A DNA stretch of 64,000 nucleotides from Kutzneria buriramensis (GTDB taxonomy: Bacteria; Actinomycetota; Actinomycetes; Mycobacteriales; Pseudonocardiaceae): the NCBI RefSeq assembly GCF_003387475.1, contig NZ_QUNO01000002.1, positions 620,001 through 684,000 of the forward strand. The letters run 5' to 3'. How positions within the stretch are numbered: position 1 is the stretch's first letter; each line of letters opens with the position of its first letter. The notes beneath the pieces are model-generated. The model was not told where the DNA came from, searched no databases, and saw nothing but the letters and a program-made list of their open reading frames with translations. A program made the translations under genes and the position numbers. Positions 17,399 to 28,713 of the stretch are shown here, piece by piece.

Positions 17399-17458
17399 GG
17401 CGCGGTCGGAGGGAGGCGACCTCCGGCCGCCTCCCTCACCCCTTCGAAAGGCAGTCCC

Positions 17459-18487
17459 ATGGGCGAGAAGCACCGCGTCCGGTTCGAGCCGGTCGGCATC
17501 GAGATCGAGGCCGACGAGGACCAGACCATTCTGCGCGCCGCCGCCGAGCAGGGCGTGATGCTCATGCACGGCTGCAAGGAGGGCCAGTGCGCGTCGTGCA
17601 AGTCGTTCATCCTGGACGGCGACGACGTCGAGCACGACCGGTACTCCACGTTCGCGCTGCCGGACTACGAGAAGGAGGAGGGCTACACGCTGCTGTGCCG
17701 GGCGCACGCGTACGAGGACCTGACCATCGAGCTGATCAACTACGACGAGGACATGATCCGCTCCGGCCTGCCCATCCAGCAGGCCACGGTCGAGGTGGTG
17801 TCCAAGGACCGCGTCACGCACGACATGGCGCAGCTGGTCGTGCGGCTGGTCGAGCCGGCCGACCTGAAGTTCTTTCCCGGCCAGTACCTGGACTTCGAGG
17901 TGCCCGGCACGGACGCCACCCGCTCGTTCTCGATGGCCACCACCTCGGCCGCCGGCGGGCTGCTGGAGTTCGTCATCAAGATCTACCCCGACGGCCTGTT
18001 CTCGCGCTTCCTGGACGGCGAGGTCGCGGTCGGCGACCGGTTGCGTGTGACCGGGCCGTTCGGGGTGTTCACCCTGCGGGATTCCGCCGCGCCGCTGGTG
18101 TTCCTCGGCGGCGGCGCCGGCATCGCGCCGATCCTCGCGCTGCTGCGGTCGATGGCCGAGCGCGGCATCGACCGCCGGGCCGTCTTCTACTACGGCGCCC
18201 GCCGGCGGCGGGATCTGTGTTTCGAGAAGGAGATCGCCGAACTGGCCACCCGGCTGCCGGGCTTCGAGTTCGTGCCCGCACTGTCCGAACCGGACGGTGA
18301 GCCGTGGGACGGCGAGGTCGGGCTGATCACCGACGTGGTGCGGCGCCGGGAGTCGGACCTGGCCGGCGCGGACGCCTACGTGTGCGGGCCGCCACCCATG
18401 GTGGAGGCGGCGCTCGAGCTGCTGCCCGCGCTGGGCGTGGCCGACAAGCGGGTCTTCTACGACAAGTTCACCACGACCGGCGGCTGA
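17459..18487 (+). CDS. prmB: Monooxygenase NADH reductase component
   Basis: A 342-residue flavo-iron-sulfur reductase. The N-terminal ferredoxin domain has GCKEGQCASCKS with a further LLCRA Cys (2Fe-2S). The FAD domain shows RSFSMAT near residue 161 and the NAD domain GGGAGIAPILALL near 220, ending in the family's YVCGPPPMVEAA. It passes electrons from NADH to the PrmA/C hydroxylase. It begins 60 bp after prmA. Confidence 0.93.
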   Translation: MGEKHRVRFEPVGIEIEADEDQTILRAAAEQGVMLMHGCKEGQCASCKSFILDGDDVEHDRYSTFALPDYEKEEGYTLLCRAHAYEDLTIELINYDEDMIRSGLPIQQATVEVVSKDRVTHDMAQLVVRLVEPADLKFFPGQYLDFEVPGTDATRSFSMATTSAAGGLLEFVIKIYPDGLFSRFLDGEVAVGDRLRVTGPFGVFTLRDSAAPLVFLGGGAGIAPILALLRSMAERGIDRRAVFYYGARRRRDLCFEKEIAELATRLPGFEFVPALSEPDGEPWDGEVGLITDVVRRRESDLAGADAYVCGPPPMVEAALELLPALGVADKRVFYDKFTTTGG

Positions 18488-18499
18488 AGGAGTTAGCCG

Positions 18500-19681
18500 A
18501 TGACGACAACCGCAGTGCCCAGCACCGAACGCAGCGTGCCCAAGCCGGCGTTCACCGACGCCGAGGCGGGCGCCAAGGTGTTCCCCGACTCCGACGCACG
18601 CCGCTACAACTACTTCAAGCCGGCCAAGCGCAAGCAGAGCCACTACGAGGACGTCACCGTCGAGGTGCAGCCCGATCCCCGGCACTACCTGTCGCAGGGC
18701 TGGCTGTACGGATTCGCCGACGGCAAGGGCGGCTATCCCTTGGAGTGGACGGCTTTGCGGGCGTGGGGCAGCGACCGCCCCGTGCCGGAGCGCTACGCCG
18801 GCTCCGGCGGCGCGGGCTACGAGTGGCCGGCGCACGGCTGGCACGAGTTCCGCGACCCCAACGAGGAGTGGGAGCTCACGCTCTACCGCTACAACTCCAA
18901 CGTGGTCCGCCAGCTCAACCAGAACATCGAGGCGGCCCGCCAGGCCAAGGCGTTCGACCAGTGGAACCGCAACTGGGTGCAGTTCGTGGCCCAGCACGTG
19001 GGCGCGTGGATGCACGTGGACCACGGCCTCGGCCTGTACCTGTTCGCCAACGCCAACCGGCGTGCCCCCACGAACATGCACAACAACGCGATCTCCGTGA
19101 ACAGCATGCACCGGATCCGGGCCGCGCAGGACCTGGCGCTGTACAACCTCACACTGAGCGAGGAGATCGAGGGCTTCGACGGCGGAGCGCACATCCAGAC
19201 CTGGAACTCCGACCCGGCCTGGCAGGGCGTGCGGGAGACCGCCGAGCAGCTGACGTCCATCTGGGACTGGTGCGAGGCGATCTTCGCGGCCAACGTCGTG
19301 TTCGAGCCCCTGGTCGGGGAGCTGTTCCGCAGCAACCTGGTCCAGCAGGCGGCGCCGTCCAACGGGGACTTCATCACGCCGACGCTGATCGGCGCCGAGG
19401 AGTACGACTTCGCCGAGCGGGATCTGCGCTACACCAAGCCGATGTTCCACCTGCTGGTCACCGACAAACAGTTCGGCGCGGAGAACAGGAAGCTGATGCA
19501 GCAGTGGCTGGAGACCTGGGTGCCGCGGTGCGTCCACGCCGCGCGGACGCTGCAACCGCTGTGGTCGCAGCCGGACGCCAAGCCGCCGCGTTTCGAGGAC
19601 GGCCTGGACCGGGCCAAGAGCCGGTTCAGCGCGATCCTGTCCGAGCTGGAACTGACCGCACCGAAGGAGTTGGGCCAGTGA
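18500..19681 (+). CDS. prmC: Monooxygenase hydroxylase small subunit
   Basis: A 393-residue beta subunit that is homologous to the hydroxylase fold but lacks the full iron ligand set. Recognisable family stretches are RRYNYFKPAKRKQSHYEDVT near the N-terminus and WNRNWVQFVAQHVGAWMHV in the middle. The subunit pairs with PrmA in the (alpha-beta)2 hydroxylase. It starts 12 bp after prmB with a GGAG ribosome-binding site. Confidence 0.92.
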   Translation: MTTTAVPSTERSVPKPAFTDAEAGAKVFPDSDARRYNYFKPAKRKQSHYEDVTVEVQPDPRHYLSQGWLYGFADGKGGYPLEWTALRAWGSDRPVPERYAGSGGAGYEWPAHGWHEFRDPNEEWELTLYRYNSNVVRQLNQNIEAARQAKAFDQWNRNWVQFVAQHVGAWMHVDHGLGLYLFANANRRAPTNMHNNAISVNSMHRIRAAQDLALYNLTLSEEIEGFDGGAHIQTWNSDPAWQGVRETAEQLTSIWDWCEAIFAANVVFEPLVGELFRSNLVQQAAPSNGDFITPTLIGAEEYDFAERDLRYTKPMFHLLVTDKQFGAENRKLMQQWLETWVPRCVHAARTLQPLWSQPDAKPPRFEDGLDRAKSRFSAILSELELTAPKELGQ

Positions 19682-20049
19682 CCACGTTCACGACGGCCGA
19701 GAGCCCGTACAAGCAGAACAACACCGCCTCCAACATGTGCGGCTTCACCCTGATGAACAACCAGGTCGGGGCGATCGTCGCGGAGGTGATGGCGACCAAG
19801 GACAACGTCACCGTGCTGCCGCTGCCGTCGATGATCCGGGTGGACGCGGTCGGCCGGATGGACGTGGTGTACGCCGAGATCGACGAGGCCGCCGGCGAGG
19901 AGGAGGGCTGGTTCAACGCGGCCGAGTTCGAGGAGAGCATGTCCACCCACTACGGCCGCATGATCCACGAGGACGACCGCACGATCATGTTCGCCAATCC
20001 CGAGGACGCCGCCGAGTACCTCGACTTCGACCTCGTGGCCCGGTCCTAG
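19678..20049 (+). CDS. prmD: Monooxygenase coupling (effector) protein
   Basis: A 123-residue MmoB/DmpM-type effector. Residues about 17-45 (SNMCGFTLMNNQVGAIVAEV) and ADVIDE-like acidic strands (YAEIDEAAGEEEGWFNAAEF) match the family. The effector binds the hydroxylase and tunes electron transfer and substrate access. The GTG at 19678 overlaps the prmC stop by 4 bp, indicating translational coupling. Confidence 0.9.
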   Translation: MTTFTTAESPYKQNNTASNMCGFTLMNNQVGAIVAEVMATKDNVTVLPLPSMIRVDAVGRMDVVYAEIDEAAGEEEGWFNAAEFEESMSTHYGRMIHEDDRTIMFANPEDAAEYLDFDLVARS

Positions 20050-20057
20050 GAGGACGC

Positions 20058-21092
20058 GTGTACGTCAAGGACGGCGTGAAGTACTTCGTGGTCGACGGCC
20101 ACACCCACTTCTGGGACGCCAGCCCCGCCAACTGGGTGGCCGGCCAGGAGGAGTTCGCCAAGGGCTGGATCGAGTGCTTCCACGCGTACCAGAGTCTCGG
20201 CCCGGCCGAGACGCACTGGCCGATCGAGAAGTTCCAGAAGTACTCCGAAGAGCAGATGATGACCGATCTGTTCGACGAGGGCCACGTGGACGTCGCGATC
20301 TTCCAGCCGACGAACCTCCGCCAGTGGTACACGACGGGGTTCAACACCACGGAGGTCAACGGGGCGGTGGCCGAGAAGCACCCCGGCCGGTTCGTGGTGA
20401 ACACCAACTGGGATCCCCGCGACGGCGAGGACGGCCTGAAGGCGCTCGAGGAGCGGGTCGAGCGCTGGGGATGCAAGGGCGTCAAGCTCTACACCGCGGA
20501 GTGGAAGGGCGAGTCGCGGGGCTGGAGCCTGAAGAGCGCGGAGGCCGCCCGATACCTGGAGAAGTGCCAGGAACTGGGCGTCCGCAACATCCACGTCCAC
20601 AAGGGGCCGACGATCTGGCCCCTGGACAAGGACGCCTTCGACGTGTCCGATGTGGACCACGCGGCGACCAACTTCCCGGAGCTCAACTTCATCGTCGAGC
20701 ACGTGGGCCTGCCGCGGATCGAGGACTTCTGCTTCATGGCGACGCAGGAGCCCAACGTCTACGCCGGCCTGTCCGTGGTGGTCGGCGGCCTGATGCACGC
20801 CCGGCCGCGCTTCTTCGCCAAGGTCATGGGCGAGCTGCTGTTCTGGCTCGGCGAGGACCGGCTGGTGTTCGGCGCGGACTACGCCATCTGGGAGCCCAAG
20901 TGGCAGGTGGAGGGGTTCGTCGACTGGCAGATGCCCGACGGCGAGGAGTTCTCCGACTACGGCAAGCTCTCGGTGGTCGCGAAGAAGAAGATCCTGGGCC
21001 TGAACGCGGCCAGGCTGTACGACCTGAAGGTGCCCCCGGAGTGCGAGGTCGACGCGCCCGAGGTCGAGCCGGTCGGCGTGCCGGCGTCATGA
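20058..21092 (+). CDS. Amidohydrolase_2 family metal-dependent hydrolase
   Basis: A 344-residue TIM-barrel protein with VDGHTHFWDASP (HxH metal ligands) near residue 14, HVHKGPTIWP and FIVEHVGLPR further on, and VFGADYAIWEP near the end. Proteins of this family in mim/prm clusters sit directly after the coupling protein. Their role is not settled; they may act on a carbonyl or acyl product. GTG at 20058 with AGGAGGA directly before it. Confidence 0.85.
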   Translation: MYVKDGVKYFVVDGHTHFWDASPANWVAGQEEFAKGWIECFHAYQSLGPAETHWPIEKFQKYSEEQMMTDLFDEGHVDVAIFQPTNLRQWYTTGFNTTEVNGAVAEKHPGRFVVNTNWDPRDGEDGLKALEERVERWGCKGVKLYTAEWKGESRGWSLKSAEAARYLEKCQELGVRNIHVHKGPTIWPLDKDAFDVSDVDHAATNFPELNFIVEHVGLPRIEDFCFMATQEPNVYAGLSVVVGGLMHARPRFFAKVMGELLFWLGEDRLVFGADYAIWEPKWQVEGFVDWQMPDGEEFSDYGKLSVVAKKKILGLNAARLYDLKVPPECEVDAPEVEPVGVPAS

Positions 21093-21802
21093 CCTCCGTG
21101 ACTCGCACCCCCGACCAGGCCGCCGCGGTGCTCGCGGCGGTCTGGTCGGCCCTGGGCACCGTGCTCGACCCCGAGCTGGACGAGCCGTTGACCCAGCTGG
21201 GTTTCGTCTCGCACTGCCTGGTCACCGAGGAGGGGGAGGTTCGCGTGCGGCTGCGGCTGCCGACGTACTTCTGCGCGCCGAACTTCGCCTTCCTGATGGT
21301 GGCGGACTCCTTCGACGCCGTCAGCGCCGTGCCCGGCGTGACGTCGGTGTCCGTGAGGCTGGAGGACCACTTCGCCGCCGATGTGATCAACGACGGCGTG
21401 GCGCGGCGGTCCGGCTTCGTGGGCTCCTTCCCCGGCGAAGCCGTCGGCGAGCTGGACGACCTGCGCGCGGACTTCCTGCGCCGGGCCGTGCTCGCCGGCA
21501 CCGACCGGGTGTGCCGGGCGATGATCGCCGCCGGCGTCGACCGCTTCAGCCTGGCCACGCTGACTCTCGGCGACGCACCGGAGGGCGCCGATCGGGAGCG
21601 GTTGCGGTCCCGCCGCAGGGAACTCGGTCTGCCCAGTGGGGATTCCTCCCCGCTGGTGCTGGATCCCGCGACGGGGGAGGCGGTCACGGACATCAGGACG
21701 CACCTCGGGCTCGCCCGGCTGACTCGCGTCAGCCAGGAGGCGAATTCCGGGGTGTGTCGGGGAATGCTGCTCGGCCGTTACGGAATGAAGGAGGAGCGAT
21801 GA
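21089..21802 (+). CDS. MIP18/DUF59-like protein of the monooxygenase cluster
   Basis: A 237-residue protein. The N-terminal ~100 residues match the MIP18 (DUF59) fold: LGTVLDPELDEPLTQLGFVS and LRLPTYFCAPNFAFLM. This fold is linked to iron-sulfur or metal-centre assembly and in other clusters is associated with oxygenase maturation. The remaining ~130 residues (RVCRAMIAAGVDRFSLATLT, then EANSGVCRGMLLG) carry no domain I recognise. It overlaps the amidohydrolase stop and the dehydrogenase start by 4 bp each, so all three are one translational unit. Confidence 0.75.
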   Translation: MTSVTRTPDQAAAVLAAVWSALGTVLDPELDEPLTQLGFVSHCLVTEEGEVRVRLRLPTYFCAPNFAFLMVADSFDAVSAVPGVTSVSVRLEDHFAADVINDGVARRSGFVGSFPGEAVGELDDLRADFLRRAVLAGTDRVCRAMIAAGVDRFSLATLTLGDAPEGADRERLRSRRRELGLPSGDSSPLVLDPATGEAVTDIRTHLGLARLTRVSQEANSGVCRGMLLGRYGMKEER

Positions 21803-22824
21803 GGGCCGTTCGGCTGCACTCCTACCACAAGCAGCCCGTCGTCGAGGAAGTGCCGGAGCCGCGCGCGGTGAACCCGTTCGACGTGGTCGTGCGCATCGGC
21901 GGGGCCGGTGTCTGCCGCACCGACCTGCACATCATCGAGGAGCAGTGGGCATCGCGGTCCGGCGTGACCCTGCCGTACACCATCGGGCACGAGAACGCCG
22001 GCTGGGTCGAGGAAGTCGGCTCCGGAGTGTCCAATGTGGCCGTTGGCGACACGGTCATCCTGCACCCGACGCCGACGTGCGGGCTGTGCCACGCCTGCCG
22101 CGCCGGCGACGACATGCACTGCGTGAACTCGACGTTCCCGGGCATCAACGCCGACGGCGGCATGGCCGAGTACCTGCTGACGTCGGCACGGGCCTGCATC
22201 AAGCTGGATCCGGCCGTGCAACCGTCGGACGTGGCGGCCCTGGCCGATGCCGGCATCACCGCGTATCACGCCGTGCGCAAGGCGGTTCCGTTGCTGTATC
22301 CGGGGACCGTGTGCGTGGTCAACGGCGCCGGCGGCCTAGGACACATCGGCATCCAGTCGCTGGCCGCTCTGACCGCCACGACGATCGTGGTGGTGGACCG
22401 GAACGCGGAAGCCCTTGACCTGGCGGCAAAGCTCGGCGCCGACCACACCGTGTCGGCCGACGGCAAGCACGTCGAGGCGGTGCTCGACCTGACCGGCGGC
22501 AACGGGGCCGAGGTGGTGCTGGACTTCGTCGCGGAACAGGGCGCCCAGCAGGACGCGTTCGCGATGACCCGGCGCAACGGCTCGCACTTCGTCATCGGCT
22601 ATGGCAGCGATCTCGACATCCCCACCATCGACATCATCTCCACCGAGCGCAACGTGATCGGCAACCTGGTCGGCACGTACAACGACCTCGTCGAGCTGAT
22701 GGTGTTGGCGCAGAAGGGGAAGGTCACGCTGCACACCCGCAAGTACCCGCTGGACGCGGCGCTGGACGCGCTGGCCGACCTCGACGCCGGCCGGGTGCGC
22801 GGCCGGGCCGTGCTCACCCCGTAG
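21799..22824 (+). CDS. adh1: Zinc-dependent alcohol dehydrogenase
   Basis: A 341-residue MDR-type dehydrogenase. Catalytic zinc ligands are in GAGVCRTDLH and GHENAGWV. The structural-zinc lobe has CGLCHACRAGDDMHC, and the NAD(P) motif NGAGGLGHIGIQSL lies near residue 173. In propane oxidisers the adh gene next to prm converts the alcohol product (for example 2-propanol) to the ketone. It overlaps the upstream stop by 4 bp. Confidence 0.9.
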   Translation: MRAVRLHSYHKQPVVEEVPEPRAVNPFDVVVRIGGAGVCRTDLHIIEEQWASRSGVTLPYTIGHENAGWVEEVGSGVSNVAVGDTVILHPTPTCGLCHACRAGDDMHCVNSTFPGINADGGMAEYLLTSARACIKLDPAVQPSDVAALADAGITAYHAVRKAVPLLYPGTVCVVNGAGGLGHIGIQSLAALTATTIVVVDRNAEALDLAAKLGADHTVSADGKHVEAVLDLTGGNGAEVVLDFVAEQGAQQDAFAMTRRNGSHFVIGYGSDLDIPTIDIISTERNVIGNLVGTYNDLVELMVLAQKGKVTLHTRKYPLDAALDALADLDAGRVRGRAVLTP

Positions 22825-24531
<1,707 letters not shown>

Positions 24532-24543
24532 CCCGTCAAGGCA

Positions 24544-24590
24544 GGGAAGGGGGCTTTCCCCGCATTCAACGCAGGGAAAGCCCCCTTCCC
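24544..24590. terminator. Perfect-stem hairpin terminator of the prm operon
   Basis: The arms GGGAAGGGGGCTTTCCC and GGGAAAGCCCCCTTCCC pair over 17 bp around a short loop containing GCATTCAACGC. It sits 12 bp after the chaperonin stop. Its G-run stem and TTCAACG loop resemble other hairpins in the window. Confidence 0.85.
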
Positions 24591-24623
24591 CGCATCAAAT
24601 TGATCTTGGAATTGGAGGTGGCG

Positions 24624-25850
24624 GTGCTCGAGCGTGATCCGGCGACCGTGACGACGCTGCGGCCCGCCGTCTCCGCCAAGCTGGTGGGCCCGGCCTTCGT
24701 CGCCGCCGTCGCCTACATCGACCCCGGCAACTTCGCCACCAACATCACCGCCGGCGGCCTCTTCGGCTACCGCCTGCTCTGGGTGATCCTGGTGGCCAAC
24801 CTGGCGGCGATGCTCGTCCAGTACCTGTCGGCCAAGCTGGGTATCGCCACCGGCCGTGACCTGCCGGAACTGTGCCGTCGGCACCTCCCGCGGCCGGTCT
24901 CCCGTGGCCTGTGGGTGCAGGCGGAACTCGTGGCGATGGCGACCGACCTCGCGGAGCTGGTGGGTGCGGCTGTCGGCCTGAACCTGCTGTTCGGGGTGCC
25001 GCTGCCGATCGCCGGCGTGCTGACGGCGGTGGTGGCGTTCGGCGTGCTGGCGTTGGAGCAACGCGGCCGGCGGCCGTTCGAGCTGGCGATCACCGCGATG
25101 TTCGGGGTGGTGTTCCTGGGTTTCGCGTACGACCTGGCGACGGTCGGCGCGCCGTTCAAGGAGGCTGCTAAGGGGCTCGTGCCGGGGTTCGCGGGGTCGG
25201 ACAGCGTGCTGCTCGCCGTGAGCATCATCGGCGCGACGGTGATGCCGCACGTGATCTACCTACACTCGGCGTTGACCAAGAAGCGGGCGCATCACCGCAG
25301 CGAGCTGTCGAGGCACACGTTGCTGCGCTCCCAGGCCGTGGACGTGCTGATCGCGCTGGGCACCGCAGGGTTGATCAACATGGCGATGCTGGCGCTGGCA
25401 GCGTCGCTGCCGATCGCCGGCGACCCGATCCTGGCCGCGCACGACTCGCTGGGGCGGCTCGTCGGCGGCGGGGCGGCGCTGGCGTTCGCGGTGGCGCTGC
25501 TGGCGTCGGGGGTGTCGTCGTCGAGCGTCGGCACGTATGCGGGGCAGGTGGTGATGCGTGGATTCGTGCGCCGCAGCATTCCACTGTACGTGCGGCGCGG
25601 CATCACCATGCTGCCCGGGCTGGCGGTGCTGGCGCTGGGGCTGCCGACTACCGACAGCCTGGTCATCTCGCAGGTGGCGCTGTCGTTCGGGATTCCGTTC
25701 ACGCTGATCCCGCTGGTGCTGCTGACCCGGCGCGACGATGTGATGGGCAGCTTCGTCAACCGCCGCCTGACGACCGTGGCCGCTGCCTGCTGCGCCGGGC
25801 TGATCACCGTGCTGAACGTGTACCTCGTCGTCGCGGAGGTGACCGGATGA
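24624..25850 (+). CDS. mntH: Nramp-family manganese/iron transporter
   Basis: A 408-residue protein with about eleven membrane helices and the family signatures AYIDPGNFATN (DPGN metal site in TM1) and MPHVIYLHSAL (TM6 MPH motif). It should import Mn2+ or Fe2+ by proton symport. The GTG at 24624 is chosen for the GGAGG five bases upstream; longer frames run back through the terminator. A small membrane protein and an ABM protein follow with 4-bp overlaps, forming a three-gene operon. Confidence 0.9.
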   Translation: MLERDPATVTTLRPAVSAKLVGPAFVAAVAYIDPGNFATNITAGGLFGYRLLWVILVANLAAMLVQYLSAKLGIATGRDLPELCRRHLPRPVSRGLWVQAELVAMATDLAELVGAAVGLNLLFGVPLPIAGVLTAVVAFGVLALEQRGRRPFELAITAMFGVVFLGFAYDLATVGAPFKEAAKGLVPGFAGSDSVLLAVSIIGATVMPHVIYLHSALTKKRAHHRSELSRHTLLRSQAVDVLIALGTAGLINMAMLALAASLPIAGDPILAAHDSLGRLVGGGAALAFAVALLASGVSSSSVGTYAGQVVMRGFVRRSIPLYVRRGITMLPGLAVLALGLPTTDSLVISQVALSFGIPFTLIPLVLLTRRDDVMGSFVNRRLTTVAAACCAGLITVLNVYLVVAEVTG

Positions 25851-26050
25851 TTCCGCTGACCGTGCTCGGCGCCACCCTCACGCTGTCGTTCCTGGCGCTG
25901 CGTTCCGCCGAGCTCCAGTCCGTGCCCGAGTGCGTGCGGGCGCGGGTGGGCTGGCTGTGCGCCCACGTCTCGACCCTGCTCACGCTCAGCGCGGTCGTGT
26001 TGATCATCGGTATCGTGGGCATCGCCCACCCGACAGGAGGCTCGCCGTGA
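25847..26050 (+). CDS. Small two-helix membrane protein coupled to the Nramp transporter
   Basis: A 67-residue protein with two predicted membrane helices (PLTVLGATLTLSFLALRS and TLLTLSAVVLIIGIVGIAH). The ATG overlaps the transporter stop by 4 bp, so synthesis is coupled. It has no recognised family. Its place suggests a transporter accessory subunit. Confidence 0.6.
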   Translation: MIPLTVLGATLTLSFLALRSAELQSVPECVRARVGWLCAHVSTLLTLSAVVLIIGIVGIAHPTGGSP

Positions 26051-26367
26051 TCTTCATCGTGGTCAAGTTCACCGTTCGCCCCGAGTACGCCGACGGCTGG
26101 CTCGACCTCGTCGCCGACTTCACCGCCGCGACCCGCGCGGAGCCGGGCAACGTGTTCTTCGAGTGGTCCCGCAGCGTCGACGACCCGCACGTCTACGTGC
26201 TGACCGAGGGCTTCCGGAACGACGCCGCCGAGGCCCACGTCACCTCCGACCACTTCAAGGCGGCCATGGCGGCCTTCCCCAAGGCCATCGCCACCACACC
26301 GCAGATCATCAACGTCACCATCCCCGGCGACGGCTGGTCGGAGATGGCCGAACTGAAGCCCAGCTAG
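26047..26367 (+). CDS. ABM-fold putative quinol monooxygenase
   Basis: A 106-residue YgiN-like protein (FIVVKFTVRPEYADGWLDLV; EPGNVFFEWSRSVDDPHVYV; HFKAAMAAFPKAIATTPQII). GTG at 26047 overlaps the upstream stop, with AGGAGG just before it. The fold handles small aromatic or quinol substrates without a cofactor. Its role next to a metal transporter is unclear. The 3' end overlaps the convergent APC permease by 4 bp. Confidence 0.82.
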   Translation: MIFIVVKFTVRPEYADGWLDLVADFTAATRAEPGNVFFEWSRSVDDPHVYVLTEGFRNDAAEAHVTSDHFKAAMAAFPKAIATTPQIINVTIPGDGWSEMAELKPS

Positions 26368-27722
26368 GCGCGGGCGTTCTCGTCCAGGTTGAGGCTGATC
26401 TCCCGGCCGGTCAGCTTGCGCACGACGATCACCACGACGCCGACCGCGAGCCAGACCAGGCCGCCGATCTTGGCGTCCACGTCGGCGTTCACCAGCACGT
26501 ACCCGATGATCACGAAGCCGATCACCGGCACCGCCAGGTGCATGCCGTACGTCCGCTGCCGCCGCTTGACCAGGTAATACGCGGCGACCGACACGTGCAG
26601 CATCAGGAATGCGAACAGGGCGCCGAAGTTGACCAGCGTGGACAGGAACTCGATCTGGCCGACGAAGAAGACGCCCAGGATCAGGCTGACCACCGCGACC
26701 AGCAGCACCGCCCGCTCCGGCACCCGGCGCTTCTCGTTGACGTGGGCCAGGAACGACGGCAGCGTGCGGTCCCGGGCCATCGAGAACAGCAGCCGCGCGG
26801 TGGCGTTCTGGGCGACCAGGCTGTTGGCCACCGCGGCGGCCAGCGCCGAGGTGATCGCCACCAGCACGGTCAGCCACGGTCCGGCGGCGAGGCCGGCGAC
26901 CTGGTAGAACGCCTGGTTGGTGGCGTCCTGCCCGACGAACTCGGTGGTGCCGGGCACCAGCAGCGCGGCCAGCCAGGTCTGCACGATGAACAGCACGGCC
27001 ACCAGGCACAGCGACAGCACGGTCGCCCGGCCCACCACCCGCGGCCCGCCCTGCACCTCCTCGGACTGGGTGGAGATCGCGTCGAACCCGAGGAAGGACA
27101 GCACCGCGACGGACAGCGCCGCGAAGATCAGGCTGGGGGAGAACTGTGAGGCGTTGAAGAACGGCGTGAACGACCAGCCGCCACGCGCCGAGACGGCGAT
27201 CGCCGCGGCCACCACGAAGATCGCCAACACGATCATCTCGCCGGTCAGGAACCAGCGGTTGACCCGCGCCGTCGTCTCGATGCCGGCCAGGTTGACCGCG
27301 GTGTTCAGCACGACGAACAGCACCACCCACAGCCACTGCGGGACACCCGGCAGCACCGTGCCCAGCGCGGCCGCGCCGGTGACGTAGAGCAGCGTCGGCA
27401 CCAGCAGGTAGTCGAGCAGGATCGCCCACCCGGCAAGGAATCCGACCCACGGCGCGATGCCGCGGCCGGCGTAGGCGTAGACCGAGCCGGCCACCGGGAA
27501 CGCGCGGCTCATCTCCCGGTAGCTCAGCGCGGTGAACAGCATCGCCACCAGGCCGATGACGTAGGTCAGCGGCACCATGCCCCGGGACGCGTTGAACACC
27601 ACGCCGAAGATCGCGAACGGGGCGATCGGCACCATGAAGATGAGCCCGTACACCAGCAGGTCGCGCAGCCGCAGCGAGCGCCGGAGTTCCTGCTCGTACC
27701 CGAAATCCGCGAGTTCGCTCAT
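26364..27722 (-). CDS. APC-family amino acid permease
   Basis: A 452-residue, twelve-helix permease: [20 protein letters not shown] in TM1, with the consensus GxGI replaced by [27 protein letters not shown] in TM3; [15 protein letters not shown] in TM6. The ATG at 27722 overlaps the upstream peptidase stop, so it is in operon with a proline-iminopeptidase-like hydrolase. This suggests uptake of amino acids, amides or peptides linked to their cleavage. Confidence 0.88.
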   Translation of the reverse strand: MSELADFGYEQELRRSLRLRDLLVYGLIFMVPIAPFAIFGVVFNASRGMVPLTYVIGLVAMLFTALSYREMSRAFPVAGSVYAYAGRGIAPWVGFLAGWAILLDYLLVPTLLYVTGAAALGTVLPGVPQWLWVVLFVVLNTAVNLAGIETTARVNRWFLTGEMIVLAIFVVAAAIAVSARGGWSFTPFFNASQFSPSLIFAALSVAVLSFLGFDAISTQSEEVQGGPRVVGRATVLSLCLVAVLFIVQTWLAALLVPGTTEFVGQDATNQAFYQVAGLAAGPWLTVLVAITSALAAAVANSLVAQNATARLLFSMARDRTLPSFLAHVNEKRRVPERAVLLVAVVSLILGVFFVGQIEFLSTLVNFGALFAFLMLHVSVAAYYLVKRRQRTYGMHLAVPVIGFVIIGYVLVNADVDAKIGGLVWLAVGVVVIVVRKLTGREISLNLDENARA

Positions 27723-28603
27723 GACAGCGTCCGCAGGAAGCCGCCGACGACCTCGGTGAACCGCTCGGGCTCCTCCACGTGCGGCATGTGGCTCGACTCC
27801 TCGAAGATCTCCCACCGAACGTCCGGGATGCGGTCGGCGTACGGCTGCACGGTCTCGGGCGTCGCCTCGTCGTGACGGCCGCTGACCAGCAGCGTCGGCA
27901 CCGCGACCGCGTCGACCCGGTCGATGATCGACCAGTCCTGCAGGCTGCCGATCACGTGGAACTCGCTCGGCCCGTTCATCGCGTGGTAGACGGTCGGATC
28001 CGCGTCCAGCGCCTCGAACGTGGCGGCCACCTCGTCCGGCATCGGCACCACCCGGCACAGGTGCCGCTCGTAGAACACGTCCACGGCGTCCTTGTACTCC
28101 TGGCTGTCGGTGGTGCCGTCCGCCTCGTGCGCGCGCAATGTCTTCTCGACGTCCGGCGGAAGTTCCGCGCGCAGCCGGTCCGCGGCCGCCGACCACAGCC
28201 GCATGGACGCCGGCGAGTTGGCGATCACCAGCCCACGCAGGCCCGCCGGCCGGCGCACGGCGTGTTCCGCGGCCAGCATGCCGCCCCAGGACTGCCCGAG
28301 CAGCGCGTAGCGGTCGGCGATGCCCAGCGTCCGCAGCAGGTTGTCCAGTTCCGCGAGGAAGAGTTCGACGGTCCAGAAGTCCGCTGGGGCGTCGGGCAGG
28401 TGTGTGGAACGCCCGTTGCCCAGCTGGTCGTAGTGCACCACGGCCCGGTCGCCGGCCAGGGACGTCAGCCGGAGCAGGTAGTCGTGGGTGCATCCCGGCC
28501 CGCCGTGCAGCGCGACCAGCGGCACGCCGCCCGATCCGAGCTCACCCGTGATCCGGTACCAGGTCTGGTGATCGCCGAACGCCGCGTGCCCCTCAGTGGC
28601 CAT
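27719..28603 (-). CDS. Alpha/beta hydrolase, proline iminopeptidase family
   Basis: A 294-residue S33-type hydrolase: the oxyanion motif [14 protein letters not shown], the nucleophile elbow [12 protein letters not shown] (Ser near 105), the acidic residue in [13 protein letters not shown] and the catalytic His in [14 protein letters not shown]. Such enzymes remove N-terminal proline or cleave amino acid amides. A GGGAGG ribosome-binding site precedes ATG 28603. The gene is coupled to the following APC permease. Confidence 0.88.
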   Translation of the reverse strand: MATEGHAAFGDHQTWYRITGELGSGGVPLVALHGGPGCTHDYLLRLTSLAGDRAVVHYDQLGNGRSTHLPDAPADFWTVELFLAELDNLLRTLGIADRYALLGQSWGGMLAAEHAVRRPAGLRGLVIANSPASMRLWSAAADRLRAELPPDVEKTLRAHEADGTTDSQEYKDAVDVFYERHLCRVVPMPDEVAATFEALDADPTVYHAMNGPSEFHVIGSLQDWSIIDRVDAVAVPTLLVSGRHDEATPETVQPYADRIPDVRWEIFEESSHMPHVEEPERFTEVVGGFLRTLS

Positions 28604-28713
28604 GCTGCCCTCCCGGACGTCTCCTCCTGGAGTACCGAGGCGGGCAAGGGTGCGTCAAGGGCCGGACGTAGGGGCCTTGAAACGGGCCGGCGACTGTCGC
28701 CGCCGTGACGGAG

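Noticed and set aside
15734-19555. A 1273-codon antisense frame across prmABC
   Set aside because: No domain or ribosome site, and the opposite strand carries unmistakable prm genes.
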